DNA of 64,000 nucleotides from Gadus chalcogrammus (taxonomy: Eukaryota; Chordata; Actinopteri; Gadiformes; Gadidae). The number at the start of each line of letters is the position of its first letter. Within the stretch, counting starts at the first letter, position 1. Shown here piece by piece: positions 1 through 31,640 of this stretch. Location: contig NC_079413.1 of the NCBI RefSeq assembly GCF_026213295.1, positions 19,802,378 through 19,866,377 of the forward strand. The letters are read 5' to 3'. A program made the position numbers and the translations under genes. The notes beneath the pieces are model-generated. The model had not been told where the DNA came from, did no database searches, and saw only the letters and a program-made list of their open reading frames with translations.

Positions 1-20662
<20,662 letters not shown>

Positions 20663-21060
20663 CTGGACACAAACACAACTCCATAAGGTTTCTACGTCCG
20701 CTCAGTGTTTATTCTCTGCTTTTATAGGAGCTGTGTATTTCCGGTCCCAGGGGGCTGTTGTCTCTGTTCTCTTTGGACAAGAGGCAGGATGGTCTTTCCT
20801 AGACGCAGATTCATCGGCCCTCTCATTCTCAAGGAGGGGGAAGATGTGGAGATTCTGCCCAGAAGTGTCTGATACACTCTTTAATAACTATTCATCATTC
20901 CACACACAAGGTCTCAAAGGGCTTCAAAAGTGTCTGATAGGATCAAGTTCACCGTGCGGATATCATACCAACCGCTCCCTGTGCAGGTTAAACCGCTCTG
21001 ACGGCAGGACCATATAAGGACTCCCTCATGTGGTATGACATCACAACCAGATCTGTGATG
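20663..21060 (-). promoter_or_regulatory. Upstream region of the NLR gene, possible leader exon/promoter
   Basis: 400 bp immediately upstream of the first coding exon and outside the recognised repeats. No TATA box or transcription-factor site stands out. A splice acceptor before 20662 suggests a non-coding leader exon within or beyond this stretch. Confidence 0.3.
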
Positions 21061-21067
21061 CAGGCTC

Positions 21068-21731
21068 GCAGAGAACCAGACCCAGTACAAGATGACGTCT
21101 AAACACCTTCACTAACCAAGATGGCCGTCTTGCAGTCTAAATAATATAATCATAATGCCGCAATGCAAATATAACAACTGTACATTCTGTCCCAAGTAGC
21201 TTTAAAGACACCCAAGGACACAAGAATACACAAGAAGAAAAACTCATTATTAAAGTCAACCTGACGCTTGACTCCAGGCTGGAAGGTTCCGGGTTCGATT
21301 CCCAATGCCCACTGTCTAACACGTAGCATCCTGTAGAGCAGGAATCTTAAAAAAGATCAACCTACTGATAAGATACAAAGTTATTCATGTTTATGATCTA
21401 TCAGGGATAAGAGTGGACGACAGTCTCTTAGTTTACTTCCTGTTGGACCAGTTCCCCTCTCAGTTCATACTCTCCCAGACTAACCTCTTATAGGCAGCCG
21501 ATTCATTCGACTCCAGCTGTAGTAAAGTGGGACATTTTACTGTAAGTGTACGTGAATCATCTGAACGTCTTGAGAGTAATAAACCAAATGATTTGACACA
21601 GGGTCCGTTTTGAAACCCTCGAAAAGCTGCACTGCAGCACCACCTGCTGGTGAGAGGATGTCAGTGGGATTGGATGCCCTGAAGAACACGGACCAGTCGT
21701 CACCAGTGACCTATGTGTTGAGGCGGTCGCG
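21068..21731. repeat. ~0.66 kb repeat, copy 1
   Basis: First of three related copies that share CCCAGTACAAGATGACGTCT at the left and ACCAGTCGTCACCAGTGACC near the right. It contains GGGTTCGATTCCC (near 21291), identical to a tRNA B box, but no convincing A box. Its right part is cut by the Gypsy LTR. Confidence 0.75.
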
Positions 21732-21911
21732 TGTTATGTATTACTTCATAATTATAACGTAATAAGGATGTCTAGACCAGGAGTTGTAGTCAACGTAATC
21801 TTTACTGGATCTACATAACAGGGAACAAAGATCAATGCGCACACGTAGAACAGGCAACGCATACAACAAAAAGTAGTTCCTTCATTATGTGGGTATACCA
21901 CATACATAACA
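21732..21911 (-). repeat. Gypsy 3' LTR (180 bp)
   Basis: Begins TGTTATGTAT and ends ATACATAACA, perfect 10 bp inverted ends with TG...CA. The purine-rich tract GGAAGGGAGG lies just outside it on the minus strand (21914-21923), as expected for a polypurine tract beside a 3' LTR. Confidence 0.8.
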
Positions 21912-22066
21912 ATTCCTCCCTTCCAGCTTCGACGTAACCTGTAAACATCAGAAGGTAAGTACTGTCTTAGATAACTATAGTTATAACAGAAATAAGACAC
22001 TTAATCAATCTTCAAACAAACATCACTTTATTACAACAACAACAAAGGGGTGGTAGTCAGTCATGA

Positions 22067-22924
22067 CTACAAATCAAGTCTCTGAGGTGCTCTGCGATTT
22101 CTCTCAGGGTAACGCCTGGGTGGAGAACCAGTCGAACTTGGTTGGCGTTCAGCAGCCCCTGTGGATTCAATGTCATCATCAAAGTCCTCTGGGCCTGTTG
22201 AAGCAGCCTCCTCCGAGTCTTCACGTGTTATTGATTCCTTAGCCGTGGTACTGCGAGCCGTTGCCTCCAGTAGCTGGTCAACATGCCTTCGCCAGATCAT
22301 GTCAGGCCCTACACGCACGGTGTACGTCAGTGGTCCGGTCTGTGACAGAATCTCCCCCAGCTGCCATTTCTGGTTTTTACCTCTATAGTCTCTGGCAAGC
22401 ACTTGGTGTCCCACACTGAAGGTTCTCAGTTGTTTTCGTGTCTGTCCACTTGTACACTGCTTTTCCAGTACATGTTTGCCAATGTCTGGCTTTAGCAAAT
22501 CCAAACGCGATCTCAGGTTCCTGCCCATGAACAGCATCGCTGGTGTCTGTCCCGTTGTAGCGTGTGCTGTGTTTCGATAAGCCAGCAGGAAGTTTGCCAC
22601 TTTTTGTGGTAACAACGTTCCCTCCTTCCCACTTGCTTTCATCGACTGTTTGAAAGACTGTACAAAACGCTCCGCTAATCCATTTGTTGCAGGATGGTAA
22701 GGAGCTGAGGTAATGTGCTTGACACCATTCTTCCTGATGAACTTCTGGAACTCCTCCCCAGTGAATATGCTTGCATTGTCACTCACCAGTTGTTGAGGCA
22801 AACCTGTGCGTGAGAAGAGTGTTCGCAGCATGTCCACAGTTTGAGCAGATGTGGCCTGTTTCACTGTGAATACTTGGGGCCACTTTGAGTGGGCATCCAC
22901 CACAATGAGGAACATCCGATCCAT
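22067..22924 (-). pseudogene. Gypsy integrase core and C-terminal region
   Basis: DDE-type integrase core: FLIVVDAHSKWPQV, LVSDNASIFTGEEF, APYHPATNGLAERFVQSFK with the catalytic Glu, then GQTPAMLFMGRNLRSRLDLL, as in vertebrate K02A2.6-like (Mag lineage) elements. The first catalytic Asp lies just upstream of the first Met of this segment. The frame is the same as the RNase H segment to its right but is cut by an in-frame TGA at 22958-22960. Confidence 0.85.
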
Positions 22925-22957
22925 AAAGGGTCCTGCATAGTCAATGTGAATACGTTG

Positions 22958-23938
22958 TCATGGAGTAGTGGGCCACTCCCATGAGTGGAGGGGTGCTGTC
23001 TGGGGCTGGCGCTGTATCTGCTGGCACCCACTGCAGGTCTTAGCGAGGTTTTCAATTTGGCTGTCTATGCCAGGCCACCAGACGTAGCTTCTAGCAAGGC
23101 TTTTCATCTTTACTACACCGAGATGCCCTTCGTGCAGTGACTCCAGCACTCTTGAACGCAGCTTGGGTGGTACAATGACACGTGAGCCCCACATGACACA
23201 GCCTTGACACACTGATAGCTGGTCACGACGGGTAGAGTACTCAGGTAGCAGGGGGTAACCATGAGTTGGCCATCCATTCAACGTCAACTCATATACCTTG
23301 GATACTGAGGGATCTCTGTTGGTTTCCTTTTGTATCTGAGCTCTTGTGACCGGAAGTGACTCCAGTTGGGTCAAGTGGAACGCGTCAGCTGGATCAGTCA
23401 TGTTCCCCACCGGGTGTGGCTCGTGTGGGAGGCGTGAGAGTCCATCCGCGTTTCCGTGCTGTCTTGTCCCTTTAAATTCAATGGTGTAGGTGTGAGCACC
23501 TAGAAACAGAGCCCATCGTTGCAAGCGTGCCGCTGCCATTGCTGGAACACACTTTCGAGGGTTAAATATCGACACAAGGGGTTGATGGTCCGTGATCAAT
23601 GTGAAATGCTTTCCGTATAGATATTGGTTAAACTTCTTCACCCCCCATACTAAACTCAAGCCTTCTCTGTCAATTTGGGCATAGTTGCATTCTGCAGCGT
23701 TTAGAGATCTTGACGCAAAAGCGATGGGCCGCTCCATCCCATCAGGCATTCTGTGTGAGAGCACAGCGCCGATACCATACGGGGAAGCATCGCAGGCAAG
23801 GCACAGAGGGAGACTGGGGTCAAAGTGTGTCAAGACCTCCTCCGATGTGATGAGCTGTTTAGCAGTCTTAAACGCTCGTTCACAGTCTTTGGACCACTTC
23901 CATTTCTTGCCCAATTGTAGCAAACCGTGTAGAGGGTG
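22958..23938 (-). pseudogene. Gypsy RNase H and integrase zinc-binding region
   Basis: RNase H marks are LCLACDASPYGIGAVLSH, FASRSLNAAECNYAQIDREG and FTLITDHQPLVSIFNPRK. It is followed by an HHCC zinc module, HEGHLGVVKMKSLARSYVWW ... CSGC. The left end is a nonsense codon at 22958. The right end is the retroviral insertion; the same reading frame resumes beyond it at 29096. Confidence 0.85.
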
Positions 23939-24588
23939 TGTGATGGAAAATCTACATGTTGTATTGTTTTGGTCTATATGAATTTAAGTTTTGTTGCTAT
24001 TCTGTGTACATTTTATATAGTGTCTGCCTTCTGCTCTCCTTTTAAGTCATTTAAAGTGTGAACGTTTGAGAGTCGTGTGATGCATTTTATTGCCTGCCTG
24101 TTCCTATGTTTTCTTGTGTTGTAAATCAGCCAATCGTAATGCTTTGATGTCCTCAACCCCCTGGCTAACGTCAACGAGACCAGAAGGTCACTCACGGCCG
24201 CCGACCCCTCAAATGACATCGGGGGGGGCTTCAATAGAAAAGATTACCATCTGGTAAACAAAGGCTGTTGGTTTTATGGGGGGGACACCCCCTCCAGATA
24301 CCAACCCCAGTGAATAAGAACTCATTACTTTCAAACACTCAGTGGACTTCTGCAGCGTACCTTCAGAGAGTGAAGTAACACGCAAAGAGAAGCTCCCATC
24401 TGAGGCCTCAGATTATTGTAATGTATGCCTGTTATGTTGTTTGTTGATGCATGTTGTGATGTATCTTTGTTCGTACTTTTATTACAAATATATATGATCA
24501 TTAATTGTCAACAGTATTGTGTGCTTTTTTTGCATCTAAATATCTCATCTGCTTAGACGCAATATCTGATAGAGAAATTGCCACGACA
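23939..24588 (+). repeat. Retrovirus A 5' LTR (650 bp)
   Basis: Starts TGTGATGGAAAATC and ends GCCACGACA. I found no difference from the 3' LTR when reading the two side by side. Both contain a 73-codon minus-strand open frame that translates identically and is probably meaningless. Confidence 0.93.
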
Positions 24589-24590
24589 GT

Positions 24591-24608
24591 TGGGGGCTCG
24601 TCCGGGAT
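24591..24608 (+). other. Retrovirus A primer-binding site (tRNA-Pro type)
   Basis: TGGGGGCTCGTCCGGGAT, two bases after the LTR. This is the proline-tRNA primer site known from murine leukaemia-type gammaretroviruses. Confidence 0.93.
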
Positions 24609-25168
24609 ATCTAACCTGAAGATCGCGTGAAAAATCCCTAGGTGTCTGCCAAGTCAGGTCTGAGGATTCGGTCTCAGTCCCAAAGCTCTACCTCGCCTCC
24701 AGGTGACTGTAATCAGACTAATGGGGTCGAGCAAAGGGTGCCTGTGGGGGATGAAGTAGAGGTTCTTCAGTACGGTATCCAAAGGAAAAAGAATTCGAGC
24801 AGGTGAGATATCACAATACTGTTAAAGCTTCCAAATAATACAGGAACGGTATATAAATGTTTCGGTAAACGTAAACTTATATCTGAACTTAGGCCTCGTT
24901 CAAAGAAACTCTGTTATAGGAACATACGGTAGCTCCGTTTCGCTTCCGTCAATATATATATGGCTATATAGGTAACAGAAAGGGCAGCTAGAGTCTGTCG
25001 GGGGAACGGGAAAAAGGGAAACCCGTTGAAGCGCGGTTGGTGTTTTATATATATATATAAATAATAATAATAGGCATTCATTAATATGTATATGTGTGTA
25101 GTAACAAGGAGGTTTCGGCGATATTAGATAATTTGTTAAATAATAACTAGTGTAAAAGGATCTAAAAT
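24609..25168 (+). other. Retrovirus A leader, non-coding
   Basis: 560 bp between the primer site and gag. It is AT-rich, with TATATATA and AATAATAATA runs near 25050-25075. A packaging signal would be expected here, but I cannot identify one by eye. Confidence 0.5.
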
Positions 25169-25978
25169 ATGGGGAACAAATCTGGAAAAACGGAGATAAC
25201 GGGACCTGCGAAGGTGATGTTGGAGAAGCATGGTGAAGCGGCTCTGGAGGGTTTAAAATATTGGTGCAAACTGGGCTTTCCTGAAATGGGGAGTTTTAGC
25301 TTAAAACGATTACAGGAGTTAGAGAGACGATTGTTGGAATCAGAAATGAAAAAGAAAAGTTCCAAACTATGTTGGTGTGCGTTTTATTTGTGGGAAAGAG
25401 AGGGCCAGGATAGAAAAAAAAATCAGCCAGGGACAGAGAGCGTAGAGAGTGTAGGGATTTTTAATCTCAATGTCACCCGAGATATAGACCCGGACCTGGA
25501 CTGCACCGGCGGACCGCGTGCGAATCCCCCTTCTCCTCCCCCGTATGACAACGCCCCTGAAGCCGCATCATCGGACAATCTCTACCCTGACCTCAAAGAT
25601 GAGGAGAAAGCACCCGATTGCAGCACGGCAGGAGATAGGCCTGCAACTCGTAGCCAGAGGAAAGCTCCACAGCAGGCGACGGCCACACCGACCAAGCAGG
25701 AGCCCGTCGCCAGCTGCTTGAGGAACCAGGGAATGGCGTTCTCCCCAACTCCTCAACATGGGGACGTGATGGATGGACAATTCCCCATGATCGAAGTACT
25801 GAACCCCCAGGATGGCAGACCAGCATACGTTTTTCGTGCATGGAGACCCAGTGACATTAAGGACATAGCGGAATGGCTCCCAGATCCATCTGTATTGGGG
25901 GGGGCTGCCTTCGCCACAGCCCTTCAAGAGTTGGTCCAACAACACAAGGCCTCCATCAGCGAAGTTCGCCAACTCTGA
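25169..25978 (+). pseudogene. Retrovirus A gag, N-terminal part (matrix and proline-rich region)
   Basis: Starts MGNKSGKTE, with Gly2 suitable for myristoylation. A matrix-like region follows (GEAALEGLKYWCKLGFPEMG), then a PSPPPYDN late-domain motif around residue 124, then the start of capsid (QFPMIEVLNPQDGRPAYVFR). The frame stops at TGA 25976-25978. The next segment is in the same frame, so the break is a single nonsense codon rather than a frameshift. Confidence 0.85.
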
Positions 25979-26725
25979 ACGTACAGACTGACCCTAAGGT
26001 GGGGTCGGATCCAAGGCGACATGCCCGGGAGGGACGAAGCGGATTTAATGTTCAATTGGGATCAAGGGTCCGTGTACCGCCGGCTGGTAGAGGGACTGTG
26101 TGAACGGGCCAGGGGGGCGTTCCCCATGGTTAGAGATTGGACCGCTATTCGAAAGATCAAACAAACAGAAGGCGAGACGGTGGCTGACTTGATGGACCGC
26201 GTTGAAAAGGTGTTCAAGATCCATGGGGGAGTGCCTGTACCAACCAACCAGGTGGTTCAGACTCCGTACGAAGAAAATCTCACCGCAACCTTCCTGGATG
26301 CATTGGCCGACAAAATATCGGAATTCATAGAGACACACTGCATTGGGTGGCGTACCGCCAGACTTGATTTGATTATAAGTCACGCAACCCACGCAGAAAA
26401 TCTCTTCATGAAGAAAGAAAAGTTTGAGAAGAATAGAAAAGAAGAGATAACCAAGAAGCTCCAGCTCGCCCAACTGGAGGCCCTGGAGAATCCTAAGCCA
26501 ACCCGTCGCGACAAAGACCAAGGAACCGACCGGCCAGAAGAGAGAAAGTCCCGTGGAGTAATCAACCGGGACTGTTTGTATTGTGGCTCCAAGGATCATT
26601 GGTTAAAAGATTGTCCCATTAGAAATGAGGAAAGCGATGAAGCGGACGGCTGGGAAACCGCACCTTCCCGTGAAGTGACTGTGAATCATCCAAGAGGTAG
26701 AGGTGAAGGGGGGATTTCGCATTGA
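25979..26725 (+). pseudogene. Retrovirus A gag, C-terminal part (capsid and nucleocapsid)
   Basis: Same frame as the upstream part, after the TGA. Capsid features include a QGDMPGRDEADLMFNWDQGS stretch and a conserved KQTEGETVADLMDRVEKVFK segment. A charged, probably coiled-coil stretch (KKEKFEKNRKEEITKKLQLA) precedes one CCHC knuckle CLYCGSKDHWLKDC. One knuckle is usual for gammaretrovirus-type gag. It ends at TGA 26723-26725, where pol would follow but is absent. Confidence 0.85.
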
Positions 26726-28445
26726 CGGGACGCCAGAGCAGGACAGGTCCAAGGAGGAGGTATGAGCACCATAACACAAACACAACGCACACAAGCACCA
26801 CATCCAAATTATTGTTGCATGGTTCTCACCAGCCTTAAGCGAGCTAATCAGCTAAATTTAATATTAGATATGGTTATTTTAAACAACGGGCTATTGTAGA
26901 CAGTGGACACTCGATTATTACAATCTAACACAACCATTTTAATGGTCAACCATATCACACGACCATGACATGACTCCAACTGACCCAGACTAACCCCAAC
27001 TGACCCCCGACTGACAACGTGACGGGGACAACAGAAGTGTATTGCCTAATATTGAAAATGCAGATTTTTATATTATGATATTTTGTTAATGTTTTATGGC
27101 CAAAATAAAAGACAGGACAAGATAAGGAAAGGGGTGGGGAGAGAGATAACCCATCTGCATCGAGTTTTGTTCAAATAGATCCGGACCTGGACAACGCTCC
27201 TCCTTCTCCTGCTTTCAGCCCGACCAGTGGCCCAATACAGTGCAAATACCCCACGTCACGACTCCTCTACATCAGACTTTATGAAGTTACAGACCATGGG
27301 AGGCCCACCTGAAGAGCTACGGACCGGTCTGCTGGACGACACAAGGAGACAGTCCAGCAGGACCAACAGCACCAGAGTGGAGGCCTCCATGGTGCCTGTG
27401 TAGCCACAAGGAAGTGGCCTGAACATTGAGACAAAGGAGGGTCTCAGAGACGGGAGAGACGTGGGGACAGGCACTTCAAAGGACAGCCCGGGATGCGGAT
27501 GAGAAGCAGGAAGCAGAGAGAGAGGTGGAGGCGTGTCCAGGCGGATGGAGAGAAGAGCAGTGTACGGAAAGTATCGCACTAGACACAGCATTCACGTATA
27601 TTACAAGAGACGAGATCTAATGTGTAACTAGGACTGTCTATATGAGTGTGTGATAGTTTCTAAGAAGTATATCTGAAAGGTTTGAAAGTTATTAGGAAAA
27701 GTAGTTTGAAGGATCAAAGACAAGTAGAAAAGTTGAAAGTTAAAGAATTTTTTTTTTTTTTCAGAATTAAAGTAGAAGGTTTTTGGTGCGCTCGCAACAG
27801 CAAGCCATGCTTACAGGCCTGGGCTTTCCCTTATAATGGTAAATTGACACATGGGAAAGTTCATGCGTCAAGAGGGGGGATGGGGAGCCCACAACAACAA
27901 CCTTGGGTATACCAAAGCAAACCAAAGGAAATAATTACTCAAAAAAAAAAAATGAAACAACCCCCATGTAGGTCCCTCAGAGACATCATGAAGGACAATG
28001 GGAAAGAGAAGAGGAATACCGTTTAAATGTTGGGTTATACTGTGTGTTATTAATACTGACTGGATTGACAATTAATATTTTAGAGTAGTAAACATTAAGT
28101 GCTTGCCAACTACTCATGTGTTTGTATCACGGAAGCAGCATTAAGGACACATCAAATAAGAATATTTTTGTTTAGAAATGTTTTTAAAAGGTAGCCTTGT
28201 TTCTTTGTTTTCGTTTTTTTTTCTGTTTTTATGACTTTTGAATATATGGAAACAGATGACTTGATTGTGATGTTAGGTGATTTTATGCTACCTTCTGTAA
28301 AAGCGAACGGTGGTATAAATATCTGTACTTGGAGGCCATGGTCGGACATAGTAGATTATGAGCATATGCATGTTGTGATTAAGTGATCATTTTATTATCC
28401 TAAAGGTTGCATAATTTTGTGATTATAAATAATCAAAGGGGGGAT
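26726..28445 (+). other. Retrovirus A remnant between gag and 3' LTR
   Basis: No RT, integrase or full envelope. Around 27179-27240 is a second copy of part of the gag proline-rich region (ATCCGGACCTGGAC...), suggesting rearrangement by recombination. An open frame at 27682-28026 is preceded by poly-T then CAG (27749-27763), a possible splice acceptor, and holds a Cys/Trp-containing stretch (GFWCARNSKPCLQAWAFPYN) that I do not recognise. The rest is AT-rich 3' untranslated sequence ending in the polypurine tract. Confidence 0.55.
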
Positions 28446-29095
28446 TGTGATGGAAAATCTACATGTTGTATTGTTTTGGTCTATATGAATTTAAGTTTTG
28501 TTGCTATTCTGTGTACATTTTATATAGTGTCTGCCTTCTGCTCTCCTTTTAAGTCATTTAAAGTGTGAACGTTTGAGAGTCGTGTGATGCATTTTATTGC
28601 CTGCCTGTTCCTATGTTTTCTTGTGTTGTAAATCAGCCAATCGTAATGCTTTGATGTCCTCAACCCCCTGGCTAACGTCAACGAGACCAGAAGGTCACTC
28701 ACGGCCGCCGACCCCTCAAATGACATCGGGGGGGGCTTCAATAGAAAAGATTACCATCTGGTAAACAAAGGCTGTTGGTTTTATGGGGGGGACACCCCCT
28801 CCAGATACCAACCCCAGTGAATAAGAACTCATTACTTTCAAACACTCAGTGGACTTCTGCAGCGTACCTTCAGAGAGTGAAGTAACACGCAAAGAGAAGC
28901 TCCCATCTGAGGCCTCAGATTATTGTAATGTATGCCTGTTATGTTGTTTGTTGATGCATGTTGTGATGTATCTTTGTTCGTACTTTTATTACAAATATAT
29001 ATGATCATTAATTGTCAACAGTATTGTGTGCTTTTTTTGCATCTAAATATCTCATCTGCTTAGACGCAATATCTGATAGAGAAATTGCCACGACA
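28446..29095 (+). repeat. Retrovirus A 3' LTR (650 bp)
   Basis: Same sequence and length as 23939-24588. It is followed directly by GGTG and then by Gypsy RT sequence. Confidence 0.93.
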
Positions 29096-29729
29096 GGTGC
29101 AAAACAGTGGAGAGGTTTGGCAGAAATTTGTGGTAGTAATTGATGAGGCCCAAGAATGAGCGCATCTGGCTCACATTCTCCGGCTTTGGTGCTCTCAGAA
29201 CAGCATCGATTTTGTCCTGAGATTTGTGGAGTCCATGTCTGTCAATGATGTGACCACAATACTCAATTGAGTCTTTGAAGAACTCACATTTGTCCTTGTT
29301 GGCCCTCAATCCGTACTCCTCCAATCTCGACAGAACTCTTTGTAGGTTTGTCAAGTGTGTCTCATCATCAACTCCAGTGACAATGATGTCATCCAGATAG
29401 CATTGGGTTCCCGATATCCCTTGGAGTACTTGGTCCATGGCGCGTTGCCATATCGCTGGGGCACTAGATATACCAAAGACCAATCTGTTGTATTGGTAAA
29501 GGCCTTTTGTGGTATTTATCGTCAGATACTTTCGTGAAGACTCCTCCATTTCCATCTGTAAGTATGCCTGAGCAAGGTCTATCTTTGAGAAACGCTCTCC
29601 ACCTGCCAGGGACGCAAATATATCATCAATGCGTGGGAGGGGATACTGGTCTGCATGCAGGACAGGATTCACTGTGACCTTGAAGTCCCCGCAGATTCGT
29701 ACAGCACCAGTCTTCTTGACCACGGGCAC
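29096..29729 (-). pseudogene. Gypsy reverse transcriptase
   Basis: RT domain with ADQYPLPRIDDIFASLAGGE, FSKIDLAQAYLQM, YNRLVFGISSAPAIWQRAMD, the catalytic box YLDDIIV and a conserved FLGLINYYHKFLPN at its end. It is interrupted after LPNLSTVLH by the retroviral LTR. A single-base frame difference separates it from the gag-protease frame, near 29730-29745. Confidence 0.88.
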
Positions 29730-30870
29730 AATTGGTCGACTTTGGAAAGAATACCTTGTTCCTCCAAGTGTTGTAGTTCCGCCTCCACCTTTGGGCGAAT
29801 GGCGTAGGGCACAGGACGAGCCTTGTGGAATTTTGGTGTTGCATTTTCTTCGAGAACAACCTGTGCTTTCAGGTGCTTCAGGGTGCCTATTCCATCTTGG
29901 AAAAGCTGTGCAGACTGTGTCAGTATCCGTTTTAGTCTTTCATCCGTAGTGTTTCTGTTTTGCTTTGAGGTGATCTGTATTGCCTTTATTGACTGCCAGT
30001 TGAGATGAATGCTTCTCATCCATTCCCGTCCAAATAAAGGTACACCCTCACTCTGCAGCACATACAACTCCAACTTTTGCTTGTCCTTCCCATGTTTCAC
30101 TTTAACTTTCAATTTTCCCATAGGAGAGATTTTCTCCCCTGTGTATGTTTTCAGCATTACTGAGGTTGGTTTCAGTTTCACCTTTGGAAATGTACTCACA
30201 TAATCTTTGTGGGAGATGATTGAGAGGGCAGATCCTGTATCCAACTCCATCTTTAATTTCACTCCCTCTACCTCAGGTATCACCCATATGATGTTACGAT
30301 CTGTCTCTTTAAGAGAATGAATTTTCAAACATGACAAATCGGCATTAGAATCGCTTGAATCAGTTTCACTGACCTGATGTACATTTCTGTCCCTCTTTCC
30401 AATTTTCCTTTGGTGTGATTTGTTATCACTTTGCTTCGACCTGCACATTTTCTGTATGTGTCCAGGTTTGTTGCACTGTCTACAGTCTTTATCTTTGAAC
30501 CAGCACTCAGTTGGGTCATGTGAATTTTTCCCACACCGAAAACATGACTGTGTTCTGTCCTTTGGTTTAGTGTGAAATTTATTCACAGAGCATTCTCCCA
30601 TATTTTTCGTTTGCAATTGAATTGCGTCTTTTGCAACAGTTTCCATTGAAACGGTGATGTCATATGCCATATCCAGTGTTAGATCTCTCTTCGTCAAAAG
30701 TCTTTTCTGTGTATTCTCATTGTCCAATCTGCATACGAGCCTGTCTCTGAGTGCATCCAAAAGTCCCGCCCCGAAGTCAACAATGTTCAGCCAATCTCCG
30801 CAGCTCCGCCATATATTCAGCTATAGACTCCGTCTTCAACTGATCTCTCTTATGGAATCGGAAACGTGAA
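29730..30870 (-). pseudogene. Gypsy gag (nucleocapsid) and protease, 5' truncated
   Basis: Two CCHC zinc knuckles, CFRCGKNSHDPTEC and CRQCNKPGHIQKMC, then an aspartic protease with MELDTGSALSIIS and a GEKISPMGKL segment. The frame breaks near 30765-30775; gag-like sequence continues in another frame to about 30870 and then ends abruptly at repeat copy 2. Capsid N terminus and 5' LTR are missing. Confidence 0.8.
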
Positions 30871-30880
30871 AGATGATGAA

Positions 30881-31640
30881 GGCCCACAGACAACAAGACC
30901 CAGTACAAGATGACGTCTAAACACCTTCACTAACCAAGATGGCCGTCTTGCTGTCTAAATAATATAATCATAATGCCGCAATGCAAATATAATAACTGCT
31001 CATTCTGCCCCAAGTACCTTTAAAGTCACCCAAGTACATAAGGAGACACAAGAAGAGAAACTCATTATTAAAGTCAACCTGACGCTTGACTCCAGGCTGG
31101 AAGGTTCCGGGTTCGATTCCCAATGCCAACAGTGTAACACGTAGCATTCTGTACAGCAGGAATCTTAAAAAATTTCAATCTACTGATAAGATACAACGTT
31201 GTTCATATTTATGATCTATCACGGATAAGAGGGGACTTGAGTATCTTAGTTTACTTCCTGTTGGACCAGTTCCCCTCTCAGTTCATACTCCTCCCAGACT
31301 AACCACTTACAGGCGGCTGATTCACTCGACTCCAGCTGTAGTAAAGTGGGACATTTTGCTGTTGGTGTACATGAATAATTAAACGTCTTGAGAGTAGTAA
31401 ACCAAATTAGTTGACACAAGGTCAGTTTTGAAACCCTCGAAAAGGTGCACCACAGCACCACCTGCTGGTGAGAGGATGTCAGTGCGGTTGGCTGACCTGA
31501 AGAACACGGACCAGTCGTCACCAGTGACCTCTGTGTTGAGGAGGTCGCGGCAGAGTTAATTCACCTCGAAGGTCATGACCCTCTCATACGAGTGATGCTC
31601 TCAGATATAGAGTAGGCCTACACTACTGCAGAATGAGGCA
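30881..31640. repeat. ~0.75 kb repeat, copy 2
   Basis: Parallel to 21068-21731, with the same B-box-like GGGTTCGATTCCC near 31108. It extends beyond the point where copy 1 is broken by the Gypsy element, so it shows the sequence expected at the empty site (…GGTCGCG then GCAGAGTTAATT). Confidence 0.75.

Larger units (their letters stand above)
23939..29095 (+). mobile_element. Endogenous retrovirus A, pol-deleted, inside the Gypsy element
   Basis: Two direct LTRs of 650 bp (23939-24588, 28446-29095) with TG...CA ends. The target duplication is GGTG (23935-23938, 29096-29099); 4 bp is the size made by gammaretrovirus-type integrases. A primer site matching tRNA-Pro follows the left LTR, and a polypurine tract AAAGGGGGGA precedes the right LTR. 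The interior is only 3.86 kb: gag is recognisable, but no RT, integrase or complete envelope is found. It would need proteins from another element. Its orientation is opposite to the Gypsy element it splits. Confidence 0.92.
21732..30870 (-). mobile_element. Ty3/Gypsy element (Mag-type), 5' truncated and split by a retrovirus
   Basis: A minus-strand LTR retrotransposon with one short 3' LTR (21732-21911), integrase, RNase H, RT, protease and gag in normal order. The body is split at 23935-29099 by a plus-strand retroviral insertion. The 5' LTR and the gag N terminus are absent: gag sequence stops near 30870, where repeat copy 2 begins. A nonsense codon in the integrase and frame breaks in gag and before RT make it inactive. 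Confidence 0.85.

Noticed and set aside
21285..21310. tRNA gene suggested by GGGTTCGATTCCC
   Set aside because: Only a B box is present; no A box, cloverleaf or anticodon stem can be drawn around it.
24013..24234. 73 aa frame present identically in both LTRs of retrovirus A (also 28520-28741)
   Set aside because: LTR sequence is identical, so identity of the frame is automatic; antisense to the element and no known motif.
27256..27393. Minus-strand signal-peptide-like frame (MEASTLVLLVLLDCLLVSSS) with a good start context inside retrovirus A
   Set aside because: Antisense to a gag-like stretch on plus, ends after about 45 codons, no mature domain; most likely chance hydrophobic translation.
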